Source of the DNA: Flavobacteriaceae bacterium
GTDB taxonomy: Bacteria > Bacteroidota > Bacteroidia > Flavobacteriales > Flavobacteriaceae
Assembly (NCBI GenBank): GCA_027082925.1
Contig: JALWTD010000014.1
Span: 134,393 to 198,392, forward strand
Direction of reading: 5' to 3'
Length of the DNA stretch: 64,000 nt
A program made the translations under genes and the position numbers. Shown here one piece after another: positions 41,834-51,111 of this stretch (position 1 is its first letter; each line of letters starts with the position of its first letter). Below the pieces are notes generated by a model. The model searched no databases. It was not told the DNA's origin and was given only the letters and a program-made list of their open reading frames with translations.

Positions 41834-42958
41834 ATGAACTTATTGAATTTTTTACCTGATAACGATATTCAAAAACTACAAGAATGGTATCGTTTAAATT
41901 ACGAAGCTACACTCAAAGGAAGGTATATTGTTTTTGATACTATTTTTCCTTTATTACAACATCTTCCTTCTACTGTTTTCAAAAAAGAAGTTTTAGGATA
42001 CTCTAGCAATAATATTCCTATTTATAAAATTACTGCAGGCACAGGTTCAAAAAAAATTCTTATCTGGTCACAAATGCATGGTAATGAAAGTACCGGTACA
42101 AAATCGTTATTCGATTTATTTCGGTTTTTAGCACATGCTAAATTTAAAAATGTTACTGAAAATATTTTATCAAAATGCACTCTTGTATTTATTCCAATGT
42201 TAAATCCTGATGGAGCCATTCTTTTTACGAGAGAAAATGCACAAAATATAGATTTAAATAGAGATGCCGTAAATAGAGTTGCTCCGGAAAGCAACTTACT
42301 TAGAAATGTATTAGACACCTTTCGCCCTGAATATTGTTTTAACTTACACGATCAACGTACTATTTTTAATATTGAGGGAACCTGTAATCCTGCCACCTTA
42401 TCTTTTTTAGCTCCTTCAGAAAACCTTGAACGGACTATTACTTCAGGAAGAATAGAAACCATGCAGGTTATTGTTTCTATGAATCAATTACTACAAAAGT
42501 TAATTCCTAATCAGATAGGTAGGTATACCGATGAATTTTACCCAACAGCTACAGGAGATAATTTTCAAAAGCTAGGACACAACACCATATTAATAGAATC
42601 TGGACATTTTAAAAATGATTATCAAAGAGATGTGACCAGAGAATATCACTTCTATGCACTTTTACAAGGAATTATTCATATTGCAAATAATTATAAAACC
42701 AACTACAAAGACTATTTTAAAATACCAAACAACGATATCAAGTTTTTAGACGTTATATATAACAATGTAACCGTTTTTGAAAATGGAATTAAAAAAACCA
42801 CATCTGTTGGTGTTCAGGTTAAGTTTAAGGTAAAAGAAGGGGTACTTACTCGTTATGAACATATTGAGAAAATAGGCGACCTATCAAATTACTTCACTTA
42901 CAACTATATAAATGCAGAAAATTCAACTATAAAGGAGTTAAAATTATCAAATTCGTAA
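41834..42958 (+). CDS. M14 family zinc carboxypeptidase-like protein
   Basis: KILIWSQMHGNESTGTKSLFDL...IPMLNPDGAILFTRENAQNIDLNRDA...NLHDQRTIF. Confidence 0.92.
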   Translation: MNLLNFLPDNDIQKLQEWYRLNYEATLKGRYIVFDTIFPLLQHLPSTVFKKEVLGYSSNNIPIYKITAGTGSKKILIWSQMHGNESTGTKSLFDLFRFLAHAKFKNVTENILSKCTLVFIPMLNPDGAILFTRENAQNIDLNRDAVNRVAPESNLLRNVLDTFRPEYCFNLHDQRTIFNIEGTCNPATLSFLAPSENLERTITSGRIETMQVIVSMNQLLQKLIPNQIGRYTDEFYPTATGDNFQKLGHNTILIESGHFKNDYQRDVTREYHFYALLQGIIHIANNYKTNYKDYFKIPNNDIKFLDVIYNNVTVFENGIKKTTSVGVQVKFKVKEGVLTRYEHIEKIGDLSNYFTYNYINAENSTIKELKLSNS

Positions 42959-43032
42959 ATATTATCTTCATTTGTCGTTTTTTTTTAATAAATTTGCATT
43001 AATTATTTTTAATTCCTTTATGACATCGCATT

Positions 43033-43512
43033 ATGAAAAAATTTGTGTTAGATGAAATAGATCATCAGATTTTAGACATCCTTATAGAGAACGCTAGAAC
43101 ACCTTTTACAGATATTGCAAAAAAGCTAGTAGTTTCTGCCGGAACCATACATGTGAGAGTAAAAAAGATGGAAGACGAAGGTATCATAAAAGGTTCAACA
43201 CTTACACTTGACTATGAAAAGATGGGATATTCATTTATATCACACGTTGGTATTTATTTAGCCAAAACATCAAAAACAAAGCAAGTAATTACCGATTTAA
43301 AGAAAATTCCAAACGTAACTATTGCATATATTACTGCCGGAAAATATAATATATTCTGTAAAATTAGAGCGAGAGATACTACACACGCTAAAGAAATTAT
43401 TTTTGAGATTGATGACATTGACGGTGTTTCAAGAACAGAAACAATGATTTCCTTAGAAGAGAGTATTAATGACAAAACACGTTTAATGCATTCTATTTTT
43501 AGAGAAATTTAA
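43033..43512 (+). CDS. Lrp/AsnC family transcriptional regulator
   Basis: LDEIDHQILDILIENARTPFTDIAKKLVVSAGTIHVRVKKMEDEGII. Confidence 0.95.
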   Translation: MKKFVLDEIDHQILDILIENARTPFTDIAKKLVVSAGTIHVRVKKMEDEGIIKGSTLTLDYEKMGYSFISHVGIYLAKTSKTKQVITDLKKIPNVTIAYITAGKYNIFCKIRARDTTHAKEIIFEIDDIDGVSRTETMISLEESINDKTRLMHSIFREI

Positions 43513-43530
43513 TTCAATTTTAATATCCTG

Positions 43531-43565
43531 AAAATACCTTATCATTTTTTGTGATAAGGTATTTT
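43531..43565 (+). terminator. Intrinsic terminator after Lrp/AsnC gene
   Basis: AAAATACCTTATCAttttttgTGATAAGGTATTTT. Confidence 0.85.
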
Positions 43566-43584
43566 TGTTTTGTAGCATAATTAC

Positions 43585-43592
43585 TACATTTG
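43585..43592 (+). promoter_or_regulatory. -7 promoter element TACATTTG upstream of the E1 gene
   Basis: Matches TAnnTTTG, 17 nt before the ATG at 43610. Confidence 0.55.
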
Positions 43593-43609
43593 AAGCTTAT
43601 AATTGTACC

Positions 43610-45613
43610 ATGAAAACAAGTAACAACACACACATTTCTGTAAAATTTAACAGAGAATCATATACAGACAGCCAACTTATTAATTTGTATAAATCCATTT
43701 TAAAACCTCGGTTGATAGAAGAAAAAATGCTTATCCTATTACGGCAAGGTAAAATTTCAAAGTGGTTTTCAGGCATTGGACAAGAGGCTATTGCGGTTGG
43801 TGTTACAAATGCGTTACAAAATGACGAATACATACTTCCTATGCACCGAAATTTAGGAGTTTTTACTTCAAGAAATATTCCTCTACATCGCTTGTTTTCT
43901 CAGTGGCAAGGTAAAAAAAGTGGATTTACCAATGGTAGAGATCGCTCATTCCATTTTGGTACTCAAGAATACAAAATTGTAGGTATGATTTCTCACCTTG
44001 GTCCACAACTAGGGGTAGCTAACGGAATTTCATTAGGACATTTATTGCGAAAGGAAGCTAAACTTACCGCTGTTTTTTCTGGAGAAGGTGGTACTAGTGA
44101 AGGTGATTTTCACGAAGCGCTTAATGTTGCTTCGGTTTGGAATTTGCCGGTTTTATTTTGTATAGAAAATAACGGATACGGACTGTCGACACCTTCTTCA
44201 CAACAATTTAAATGCGAAAACATTGCAGATAAAGGTATTGGATACGGAATGGAAAGTTATATTATTGATGGTAATAATATTTTAGAAGTACACGCTAAAG
44301 TAAGTGAAATTGCCGAAAGCATTCGCACCAATCCAAGACCTGTACTTTTAGAATTTAAAACCTTCAGAATGAGAGGTCATGAAGAGGCTAGTGGTACTAA
44401 ATACGTACCTAAAGAACTTCTTGAACAATGGGCTTTTAAAGATCCTGTTGAAAATTACCGTGCATTTTTAAAAGAAAAAAATATTCTTTCTGAAGAAGAA
44501 GATATAAAACTAAAAGAAGCCATTATTACTGAAATTAACGAGCATTTGGCCATCGCCTTTAACGAAGAAGAAATAGCTTCTACAACAGAAAACGAATTAA
44601 ACAGCGTTTACAAAACTGTCACATATTCAGAAATTAAACCTTCAGAAAAAACTAAAAATATTCGATTGGTTGATGCTATTTCTCAAGGTTTAAAACAAAG
44701 TATGGAACGGCATCCTAAATTAGTAATTATGGGACAAGATATTGCCGATTACGGCGGTGTGTTTAAAATTACTGAAGGATTTTTAAAATTATTTGGAGAA
44801 GAAAGGGTTCGAAATACACCTATTTGTGAATCTTCTATTATTGAAACAGCTTACGGGCTCTCTATTAACGAATATAAAGCAGTTGTAGAATTGCAATTCT
44901 CCGACTTTATCACCTCCGGATTTAACCCTGTTATTAATTTACTTGCCAAATCGTATTACAGATGGCAACAGCAAGCCGACATTGTTTTAAGAATGCCGTG
45001 TGGAGCAGGAGTTGGAGCAGGACCATTTCACAGTCAAACAAACGAAGCTTGGTTTACTAAAACACCTGGTTTAAAAGTAGTGTATCCTGCATTTCCGTTT
45101 GATGCAAAAGGACTGTTAGCTACGGCAATAGAAGACGAAAATCCAGTATTATTTTTCGAACACAAAGCACTGTACAGGTCTGTATATCAAGATGTTCCTG
45201 AAGACTATTATACAATTCCATTCGGCAAAGCTTCTGTAGTAAAAAACGGAGAATCGCTTAGTATTGTTACATATGGAGCAGGAGTACATTGGGCTTTAAA
45301 AACAACCAAAGAATTACAAGTTTCTGCGGATATAATTGATTTACGAACCCTGCAACCACTAGATACGCAAACTATTTATGATTCTGTTAAAAAAACAGGA
45401 AAAGTGCTTATTTTACAAGAAGATACACTGTTTGGAGGAGTTGCATCTGATATTTCTGCGTTAATTACAGAAAATTGTTTTGAATTTTTAGATGCCCCAA
45501 TAAAAAGAGTAGGTAGCTTAGAAATGCCTGTTCCGTTTGCTAAAAACTTAGAAGCCTTATTTTTACCAAAAGAAAGATTACAAACAGCTATAAATGAATT
45601 AATTAACTATTAA
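43610..45613 (+). CDS. 2-oxo acid dehydrogenase E1, fused alpha and beta subunits (branched-chain type)
   Basis: GEGGTSEGDFHEALNVASVWNLPVLFCIENNGYGLSTP; GQDIADYGGVFKITEGFLKLFGEERVRNTPICE. Confidence 0.95.
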   Translation: MKTSNNTHISVKFNRESYTDSQLINLYKSILKPRLIEEKMLILLRQGKISKWFSGIGQEAIAVGVTNALQNDEYILPMHRNLGVFTSRNIPLHRLFSQWQGKKSGFTNGRDRSFHFGTQEYKIVGMISHLGPQLGVANGISLGHLLRKEAKLTAVFSGEGGTSEGDFHEALNVASVWNLPVLFCIENNGYGLSTPSSQQFKCENIADKGIGYGMESYIIDGNNILEVHAKVSEIAESIRTNPRPVLLEFKTFRMRGHEEASGTKYVPKELLEQWAFKDPVENYRAFLKEKNILSEEEDIKLKEAIITEINEHLAIAFNEEEIASTTENELNSVYKTVTYSEIKPSEKTKNIRLVDAISQGLKQSMERHPKLVIMGQDIADYGGVFKITEGFLKLFGEERVRNTPICESSIIETAYGLSINEYKAVVELQFSDFITSGFNPVINLLAKSYYRWQQQADIVLRMPCGAGVGAGPFHSQTNEAWFTKTPGLKVVYPAFPFDAKGLLATAIEDENPVLFFEHKALYRSVYQDVPEDYYTIPFGKASVVKNGESLSIVTYGAGVHWALKTTKELQVSADIIDLRTLQPLDTQTIYDSVKKTGKVLILQEDTLFGGVASDISALITENCFEFLDAPIKRVGSLEMPVPFAKNLEALFLPKERLQTAINELINY

Positions 45614-46304
45614 TTAAATTCCATTTAAAAATTTTAAAAAGCTGAGTCCAATAAGTAGGTAACGGAGCAATTATTTCAACTTTTTTACTTAAAAAAGGGT
45701 GCGTAAAACTTATAATATGTGCGTGTAAAAATAAATTTGTGTAGTTAAATTCGCTTACAAACATCCTGTTATGAAAACGATCTCCATATTTGTGATCGCC
45801 AATTAAAGGATGACTCACTTTATTCATATGAATTCTCAATTGGTGCATTCTTCCGGTTTTAGGTGTTAATTTAATTAAGCTATACCGTGAAGATTTATAA
45901 GGATGCACCGGAATATCCAATGCAATAGTTTTTAGCAATTTACAATGTGTTTCTGCATCTTTATATACTTGAGTATCCGGATTTTTTACCGGTGTAGTTA
46001 TTGTTAAGTCGTTTTTTAAAAAACCTCTAACAATACCCAAATATTTTTTTTGAATATTTTCTGTAGCAAATAAATTTTGAAATGTAGAAACAAAATCTTT
46101 GCTTTTAGCTAAAACTAAAACTCCTGAAGTTTTACGATCTAAACGATGTACAGGATAAAAATTATTACCAAGTTGCTGACACAGTATATCTAGTAGAGTT
46201 GCATCTTTAATATTACGTGCGTAATACGATTTATGCACGAGCACATTATTTGGCTTATTTATAATAAGCAGATAGCTATCCTCGTACAGTATTGGTATTT
46301 TCAT
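45603..46304 (-). CDS. RluA-family pseudouridine synthase (TruC-like)
   Basis: YPVHRLDRKTSGVLVLAKS; TPKTGRMHQLRIHMNKVSHPLIGDHKYGD. Confidence 0.92.
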   Translation of the reverse strand: MKIPILYEDSYLLIINKPNNVLVHKSYYARNIKDATLLDILCQQLGNNFYPVHRLDRKTSGVLVLAKSKDFVSTFQNLFATENIQKKYLGIVRGFLKNDLTITTPVKNPDTQVYKDAETHCKLLKTIALDIPVHPYKSSRYSLIKLTPKTGRMHQLRIHMNKVSHPLIGDHKYGDRFHNRMFVSEFNYTNLFLHAHIISFTHPFLSKKVEIIAPLPTYWTQLFKIFKWNLINS

Positions 46305-46466
46305 TGGCTAATGATACAAGAAAAGGGAAGTTGCAAAAAACTTTATTGAACATAATATAAATTATAGCACAAATTTCGTTATTATCATTCTAAGAAAATA
46401 TGCTAAAACTTTTTACCTTCATCCAAAAGTAACAAGTGATTGCACAAAATACCGCAGAAAATAAAT

Positions 46467-46919
46467 TTAAACTTTCTTTACTTTTACAGCATTCATTCCT
46501 TTTAAACCTCTTTCAAGTTCAAAAGTAACCTTATCATTTTCCTTAATTTCATCAATTAAGCCACTTACGTGCACAAAATATTTATCTTGTGTTTGAGTAT
46601 CTATAATAAAGCCAAAGCCTTTTGAAGTGTCAAAAAATGAAACTTTTCCAATATTTTCGGTAATTTCCTCGTGACGATCTTCTTTTTTAGGGATTCCAAT
46701 CTCAATGCTATCAACATCAACTTCGATTTTATCGTCTGGATTTGGTGGCGTGTCTGTTAAGTTTCCGTACTTATCTACGTAAGCAATCATATTATCAAAG
46801 CCAACGCCTTTATTTGAGTTTGCTTTACGAGCTTCTTTTTTCTTTTTCTTTTCTTCGCGTTTTTTTAAGCGTTTTTTTTCTTTTTCAATTTTGTTAAAGG
46901 TTTGTTGCGATTTTGCCAT
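46467..46919 (-). CDS. Cold-shock-domain protein with Lys-rich N-terminus
   Basis: IGKVSFFDTSKGFGFIIDTQTQDKYFVHVSGLIDEIKENDKVTFELERGLKGMNAVKV. Confidence 0.92.
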   Translation of the reverse strand: MAKSQQTFNKIEKEKKRLKKREEKKKKKEARKANSNKGVGFDNMIAYVDKYGNLTDTPPNPDDKIEVDVDSIEIGIPKKEDRHEEITENIGKVSFFDTSKGFGFIIDTQTQDKYFVHVSGLIDEIKENDKVTFELERGLKGMNAVKVKKV

Positions 46920-47092
46920 GTACTATTTAATGTTCTAATTATTACGTGTTTATATTTTTTAATTGAAAAACCAAATGAAGATTAGGGATGAGAAATAAGT
47001 AATTTCTACTAACTTTTAATTAGTTAATACAATTGTTCGTTGTATAAGTGTATACAGCCAACTTCAGGCAAATATAAACTATCTATTTTAAT

Positions 47093-48208
47093 TTAATATA
47101 CTTCCTTAAAACGAATTTTAAGTTTATTTTGTAATTCTTGTATTCGTTGTTGCTCCTGAGCACTTACTAACGCTACAGAAACGCCCTCTTTTCCTGCTCG
47201 TGCAGTTCTTCCGCTTCTATGAGTGTAATATTCATCTTTTTCAGGTAATTGATGATGTAACACAAAAGCCAAGTTACTAACATCTATTCCTCTAGCAGCT
47301 ACATCAGTAGCTATTAATACTTGTAACGATTGGTTTTTAAACATACGCATTACCTTATCTCGTTCTTTTTGTTGCATATCGCCTTCTAAGGCTGCTACAG
47401 AAAAACCTTCCTCTTGTAATAATCGTGCTAATTTTTGCACACCTGCTTTTGTTCTACAAAATATAATACCTCGTTCTTCACTTCTATTTTCTAAAAACCG
47501 AATTATAACGTTTAGTTTATTATTTACAGTTGTTTTAATATACTCGTGAGAAATATTTGCATTTACCAATGTATTTTCATCTATAACTACTTTGGGAGCG
47601 TTAACAGACATATATGTTTTGGTGATTTTTTTAACATCTTCAGGAAATGTTGCAGAAAATAACCACGTATTTTTTGTTTTTCCGGTATACTTTAATATTC
47701 TGTTTAAATCTTGTTTAAACCCCATACTCAGCATTTCATCGGATTCATCTAACACCAGTACCGAAATATGTTTTAGGTCTATTTCTCCTCTTTCTATAAA
47801 ATCCATTAACCTTCCCGGTGTTGCAACCACTACATGCGTTGTTCGTTGCAATGATTTTAATTGTTTTTCTATTTTTTCGCCACCATAAATTGCTTCTACA
47901 AATAATTTTTTATCGTTGTATTTTGTGAATTTAAACAACTGCTTTTTTATTTGTTTCACCAATTCTCTTGTTGGTGATAATATAAGTGCTTGTATTTTAG
48001 AAGATTCTGTGTCTATTTTTTGCAATACTGGTATTCCGTAAGCTGCTGTTTTTCCGGTACCGGTCTGTGCCAGTCCTATAAAATCGGTTTCTGAATTTAA
48101 AAGTAATGGTATTACCTTCTCCTGAATTTCTGTAGGTGTTTTTATAGAAATTTCATTCAAAGCTTTAATATAAGAAGTCGCTACTCCTAATTTTGTAAAT
48201 GTTGACAT
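47093..48208 (-). CDS. DEAD/DEAH box RNA helicase
   Basis: AQTGTGKTAAYGIP, VLDESDEML, SATFP, HRSGRTARAGKEG. Confidence 0.96.
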   Translation of the reverse strand: MSTFTKLGVATSYIKALNEISIKTPTEIQEKVIPLLLNSETDFIGLAQTGTGKTAAYGIPVLQKIDTESSKIQALILSPTRELVKQIKKQLFKFTKYNDKKLFVEAIYGGEKIEKQLKSLQRTTHVVVATPGRLMDFIERGEIDLKHISVLVLDESDEMLSMGFKQDLNRILKYTGKTKNTWLFSATFPEDVKKITKTYMSVNAPKVVIDENTLVNANISHEYIKTTVNNKLNVIIRFLENRSEERGIIFCRTKAGVQKLARLLQEEGFSVAALEGDMQQKERDKVMRMFKNQSLQVLIATDVAARGIDVSNLAFVLHHQLPEKDEYYTHRSGRTARAGKEGVSVALVSAQEQQRIQELQNKLKIRFKEVY

Positions 48209-48309
48209 TTTTAACTGTAGTTTTAAAAAGTGCAAATGTACGCCTTATTTAATGGCTTTAACCTATTAAGGTTATTTATGTAGTAAAAATGCATATTTTT
48301 GAACACATT

Positions 48310-49545
48310 ATGAAAAATGTTTTAATTATTGGTTTTGTTTGGCCTGAGCCACAATCTACCGCTGCCGGAACAAGAATGTTACAGCTTATCCGATTTTTTT
48401 TACGCCATAACTATTTTGTAACTTTTGTTTCTACTGCTACAAAAACCGAAAGGTCACATAATTTAGAATCTCTTGGAGTGCAAACGCATACCATTTTTCT
48501 TAACGATAGCTCTTTTGATACGTTAGCGCAAAAAATAAATCCTGAAATTGTTATTTTTGACAGGTTTCTTACAGAAGAACAATTTGGCTGGAGAATAACT
48601 GAAAACTGCCCAAATGCACTAAAAATACTAGATACTGAAGATTTACACTTTTTAAGATACGCCAGACAACAAGCTCTTAAAAATAAAAAGCCAATAAACA
48701 ATAATTACTTAGTTAACGATTATACAAAACGCGAAATTGCAAGTATTTACCGTTGTGACTTGTCGTTAATCATTTCTAAATTTGAATTTCGTTTACTAAA
48801 AGATGTATTTCACATTCACAAACGTATTTTACGCTACCTTCCGTTTTTACAAAATAGTATTACTAAAGAACTGCTTGACTCCTTCCCTACTTTTAATGAT
48901 CGAAAAGATTTTATAGCCATCGGCAATTTTAAACACCAACCTAATTGGGAAGCTGTACGCTATTTAAAAACTGATATTTGGCCTAAAATTCGCCAAAAAC
49001 TACCTAATGCTTCTTTGTTAATCTACGGTGCTTACACTACTCAAAAAGTGCTTCAATTACATAATGAAAATGAAAATTTTATAATAAAAGGCAGCACCAA
49101 CAATCTTAAAGAAACATTTACTAATGCCAGAGTATGCTTGGCTCCTCTCCTATTTGGTGCTGGTTTAAAGGGCAAACTAATAGATTCTATGCGTTATGGA
49201 ACTCCAAATATTACAACAAGCATTGGCGCTGAAGGCATGCATAATAATTTAGAGTGGAATGGTTTTATTGAAAATGACCCTAATGAATTTGCTTTAAAAG
49301 CTATTAAATTGTACTCCAACCAATCGGTTTGGGAAAAATCACAGCAAAATGGAATTGAAATTCTGAACACGTGTTTTTCTAAGGAAAAGTTTGAGAAAAA
49401 GTTTCTAAATCGCATTAAAAAACTCCAAAAAAAACTTCCTCTATACAGAACTTATAACGTAGTTGGACAAATTTTACATTCGCAAGAGTTAAATAGCTCT
49501 AAATACTTTTCGAAATGGATAGAAGAAAAAAATAAAAATCTTTAA
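48310..49545 (+). CDS. Glycosyltransferase (GT4-like)
   Basis: FIAIGNFKHQPNWEAVRYLKTDIWPKIRQKLPNASLLIYG...LAPLLFGAGLKGKLIDSMRYGTPNITTSIGAEGM. Confidence 0.88.
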   Translation: MKNVLIIGFVWPEPQSTAAGTRMLQLIRFFLRHNYFVTFVSTATKTERSHNLESLGVQTHTIFLNDSSFDTLAQKINPEIVIFDRFLTEEQFGWRITENCPNALKILDTEDLHFLRYARQQALKNKKPINNNYLVNDYTKREIASIYRCDLSLIISKFEFRLLKDVFHIHKRILRYLPFLQNSITKELLDSFPTFNDRKDFIAIGNFKHQPNWEAVRYLKTDIWPKIRQKLPNASLLIYGAYTTQKVLQLHNENENFIIKGSTNNLKETFTNARVCLAPLLFGAGLKGKLIDSMRYGTPNITTSIGAEGMHNNLEWNGFIENDPNEFALKAIKLYSNQSVWEKSQQNGIEILNTCFSKEKFEKKFLNRIKKLQKKLPLYRTYNVVGQILHSQELNSSKYFSKWIEEKNKNL

Positions 49546-49671
49546 TACTGAGGGGTATTAGGCTCGTTTACAAGCTTCTATACAGCTGCGTCAAATAAAA
49601 TGACTAAATTAATTGGAATTATACATCTTATCTTTTAAATTTACAAAACCTAAAAATGTTCAAGAATATTG

Positions 49672-49711
49672 AATCTTTTAACATTATCGTTATAAATAAC
49701 GTTAAAAGATT
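49672..49711. repeat. Inverted repeat AATCTTTTAAC...GTTAAAAGATT
   Basis: 11-nt perfect arms 49672-49682 / 49701-49711. Confidence 0.85.
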
Positions 49712-49712
49712 T

Positions 49713-49785
49713 TCAGTCGTGATACTTGCTACATAAAGAAATTATCGTGGGGACGACAGTTTTTTTGCAAGAATATTGCGACTGA
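49713..49785. repeat. Imperfect hairpin TCAGTCGTGATA...TATTGCGACTGA with cGTGGGGACGACAG in the loop
   Basis: 7-bp perfect basal stem extended through wobble pairs; same stem type as 50597-50665. Confidence 0.75.
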
Positions 49786-49806
49786 TTTTAGTGAAAACAC
49801 ATGTGT

Positions 49807-49886
49807 AAAAACAGTTGTAAAGCAAAAAATCTTTTCTATACTACGTTGTGGGGACGACAATTAAAAGATTATTTACAACTGTTTTT
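49807..49886. repeat. Long hairpin with GTTGTGGGGACGAC in the apical region
   Basis: 15-nt perfect arms AAAAACAGTTGTAAA / TTTACAACTGTTTTT plus inner AATCTTTT / AAAAGATT. Confidence 0.85.
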
Positions 49887-49912
49887 TTATGGGGACAACA
49901 GTTTTTTCTTAC

Positions 49913-50047
49913 TTACACTAAAATAGTTATACCACAGTTTTCTGGTCTTACAATAGCTCCTGATTTTGACTTGAATTCAAAATTTGGAATTAACGTGTTA
50001 ATATATACTTCTCTAACTTGCGGTTTCATTGTTTCAATTAAAATCAT
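49913..50047 (-). CDS. Possible 44-aa small protein: MILIETMKPQVREVYINTLIPNFEFKSKSGAIVRPENCGITILV
   Basis: Not in ORF track; complete ATG-TAA ORF 15 nt downstream of the CAP-domain gene on the same strand. Confidence 0.45.
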   Translation of the reverse strand: MILIETMKPQVREVYINTLIPNFEFKSKSGAIVRPENCGITILV

Positions 50048-50062
50048 AATCTTATTTTTTTA

Positions 50063-50557
50063 TTATTGTTTAATAAATAGCTGAGTAAAGTAATTTATAC
50101 CATTGCTATTCTGTTTTGTAGACACACCAAAGTGTGTAAAATTCGGATTTTCGATAAGTGATTTATGCGAGGTACTTCGCAACCAGGCACTTACAACTTC
50201 TTCAGCTGTTGAATAGCCAAAGGCCACATTTTCGCCAACCGATTTAGCCTTTGCTTTTGTCACTAACTCTTCTTGTCTTTCAGCAAAAAAGTCATGGTTT
50301 ACGCGATTTACTTTCGCCATATAGTCTGTGTGCTCAAAAGCTACAGCAGATATAATATCTAGCTTATCTAACGGTAGCAAACCTACATCTTCTCTATGTT
50401 TATTAACTAAATCTAAAATATCTAACTCTATTTTAGAATATTCATAAGTGGTCTCAGTAAGTGCTGATAGATCTATTTCATCATCATTTTTTGTACAAGA
50501 AATTTGTAGTGTAGTTACAAAAAGGAGTAGCACAAGTCTAAATCGAATTGATTTCAT
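50063..50557 (-). CDS. CAP/SCP domain lipoprotein
   Basis: Lipobox LQISCTKND; DILDLVNKHREDVGLLPLDKLDIISAVAFEHTDYM...GENVAFGYSTAEEVVSAWLRSTSHKSLIENPNFTHFGV. Confidence 0.92.
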   Translation of the reverse strand: MKSIRFRLVLLLFVTTLQISCTKNDDEIDLSALTETTYEYSKIELDILDLVNKHREDVGLLPLDKLDIISAVAFEHTDYMAKVNRVNHDFFAERQEELVTKAKAKSVGENVAFGYSTAEEVVSAWLRSTSHKSLIENPNFTHFGVSTKQNSNGINYFTQLFIKQ

Positions 50558-50596
50558 AAGTTTTGGGGTTACAAAAAGGGGTTACATTAAAAAATA

Positions 50597-50665
50597 CAGC
50601 CGCAATATTTACCTTACTATATACCGTTGTGGGGATGGTCGTTATTGATAAATGTATTGCGACTG
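50597..50665. repeat. Imperfect hairpin CAGCCGCAATATTTA...TAAATGTATTGCGACTG with GTTGTGGGGATGGTC in the loop
   Basis: Stem CAG/CTG + CGCAATA/TATTGCG + TTTA/TAAA; right arm TATTGCGACTGnTTTTAGT shared with 49775-49792. Confidence 0.75.
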
Positions 50666-50856
50666 CTTTTAGTCTTACTAAGTGACAGGTGTAATTTAGA
50701 CAATATAGCATTGTTTAGATTTCCTGTATATTTTGTTATGTACAATGGTGGTAAGTCAGTTTTAAACCGGCTATCAAAGAGTGCGATAGCTGCTGAGACA
50801 ATTATTAAGTCTATTAATAACATTGTAATCATGTCTTTTCGGGGTTTTGGCGTTTA

Positions 50857-51111
50857 TTGGGTTGATTTATTTATTCCTTTTTTAAAAAAAGAGGTAGAAT
50901 CAAAGGTCTTACTAACCATCTAACTATAAAAAAAGCATTTTCGGACTGCTTTTGTTTAGTATGTGATTCCAGAGAGACTACCTCAATGGGTTGATTTACT
51001 TATTCATTAATTCTTACTATTTAATTATTCTTACTAATTAATTACAATTTGCTCGGGGTTAAGAAGCAACTCATAATTGTTTTTTTTTGGGTTGATATTC
51101 TATTTATTCCT
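50857..51111. repeat. Three diverged copies of TGGGTTGATTTAyTTATTC (50857-50878, 50987-51015, 51087-51111); the last spans the marR 3' end
   Basis: Direct sequence comparison; copy 1 is linked to TCTTACTAACCATC (50907-50920), which is also inside marR (51333-51346). Confidence 0.65.

Noticed and set aside
46801-46919. Lys-rich low-complexity N-terminus of the cold-shock protein as a repeat element
   Set aside because: Ordinary charged extension encoded by AT-rich codons.
49845-49880. GTTGTGGGGACGACAATTAAAAGATTATTTACAACT looked like a single CRISPR repeat (GTTGTG...ACAAC)
   Set aside because: No regularly spaced identical copies, no spacers, no cas genes; similarity is confined to the GTGGGGA core.
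49841-49880. Integron attC-like site
   Set aside because: No matching RYYYAAC/GTTRRRY pair, no integrase or cassette array.
49744-50645. Repeat cores read on the minus strand as ends of a small peptide family (NCRPHNVV*, NDHPHNGI*, TVVP...)
   Set aside because: The reading frame is not kept between copies (spacing differs by 1 nt and stops intervene), so the repeats are better explained as DNA/RNA elements.
50617-50923. ORFs 50617-50832 (-) and 50627-50923 (+)
   Set aside because: Overlapping opposite-strand ORFs in repeat-rich DNA, non-canonical starts, no recognisable domain.
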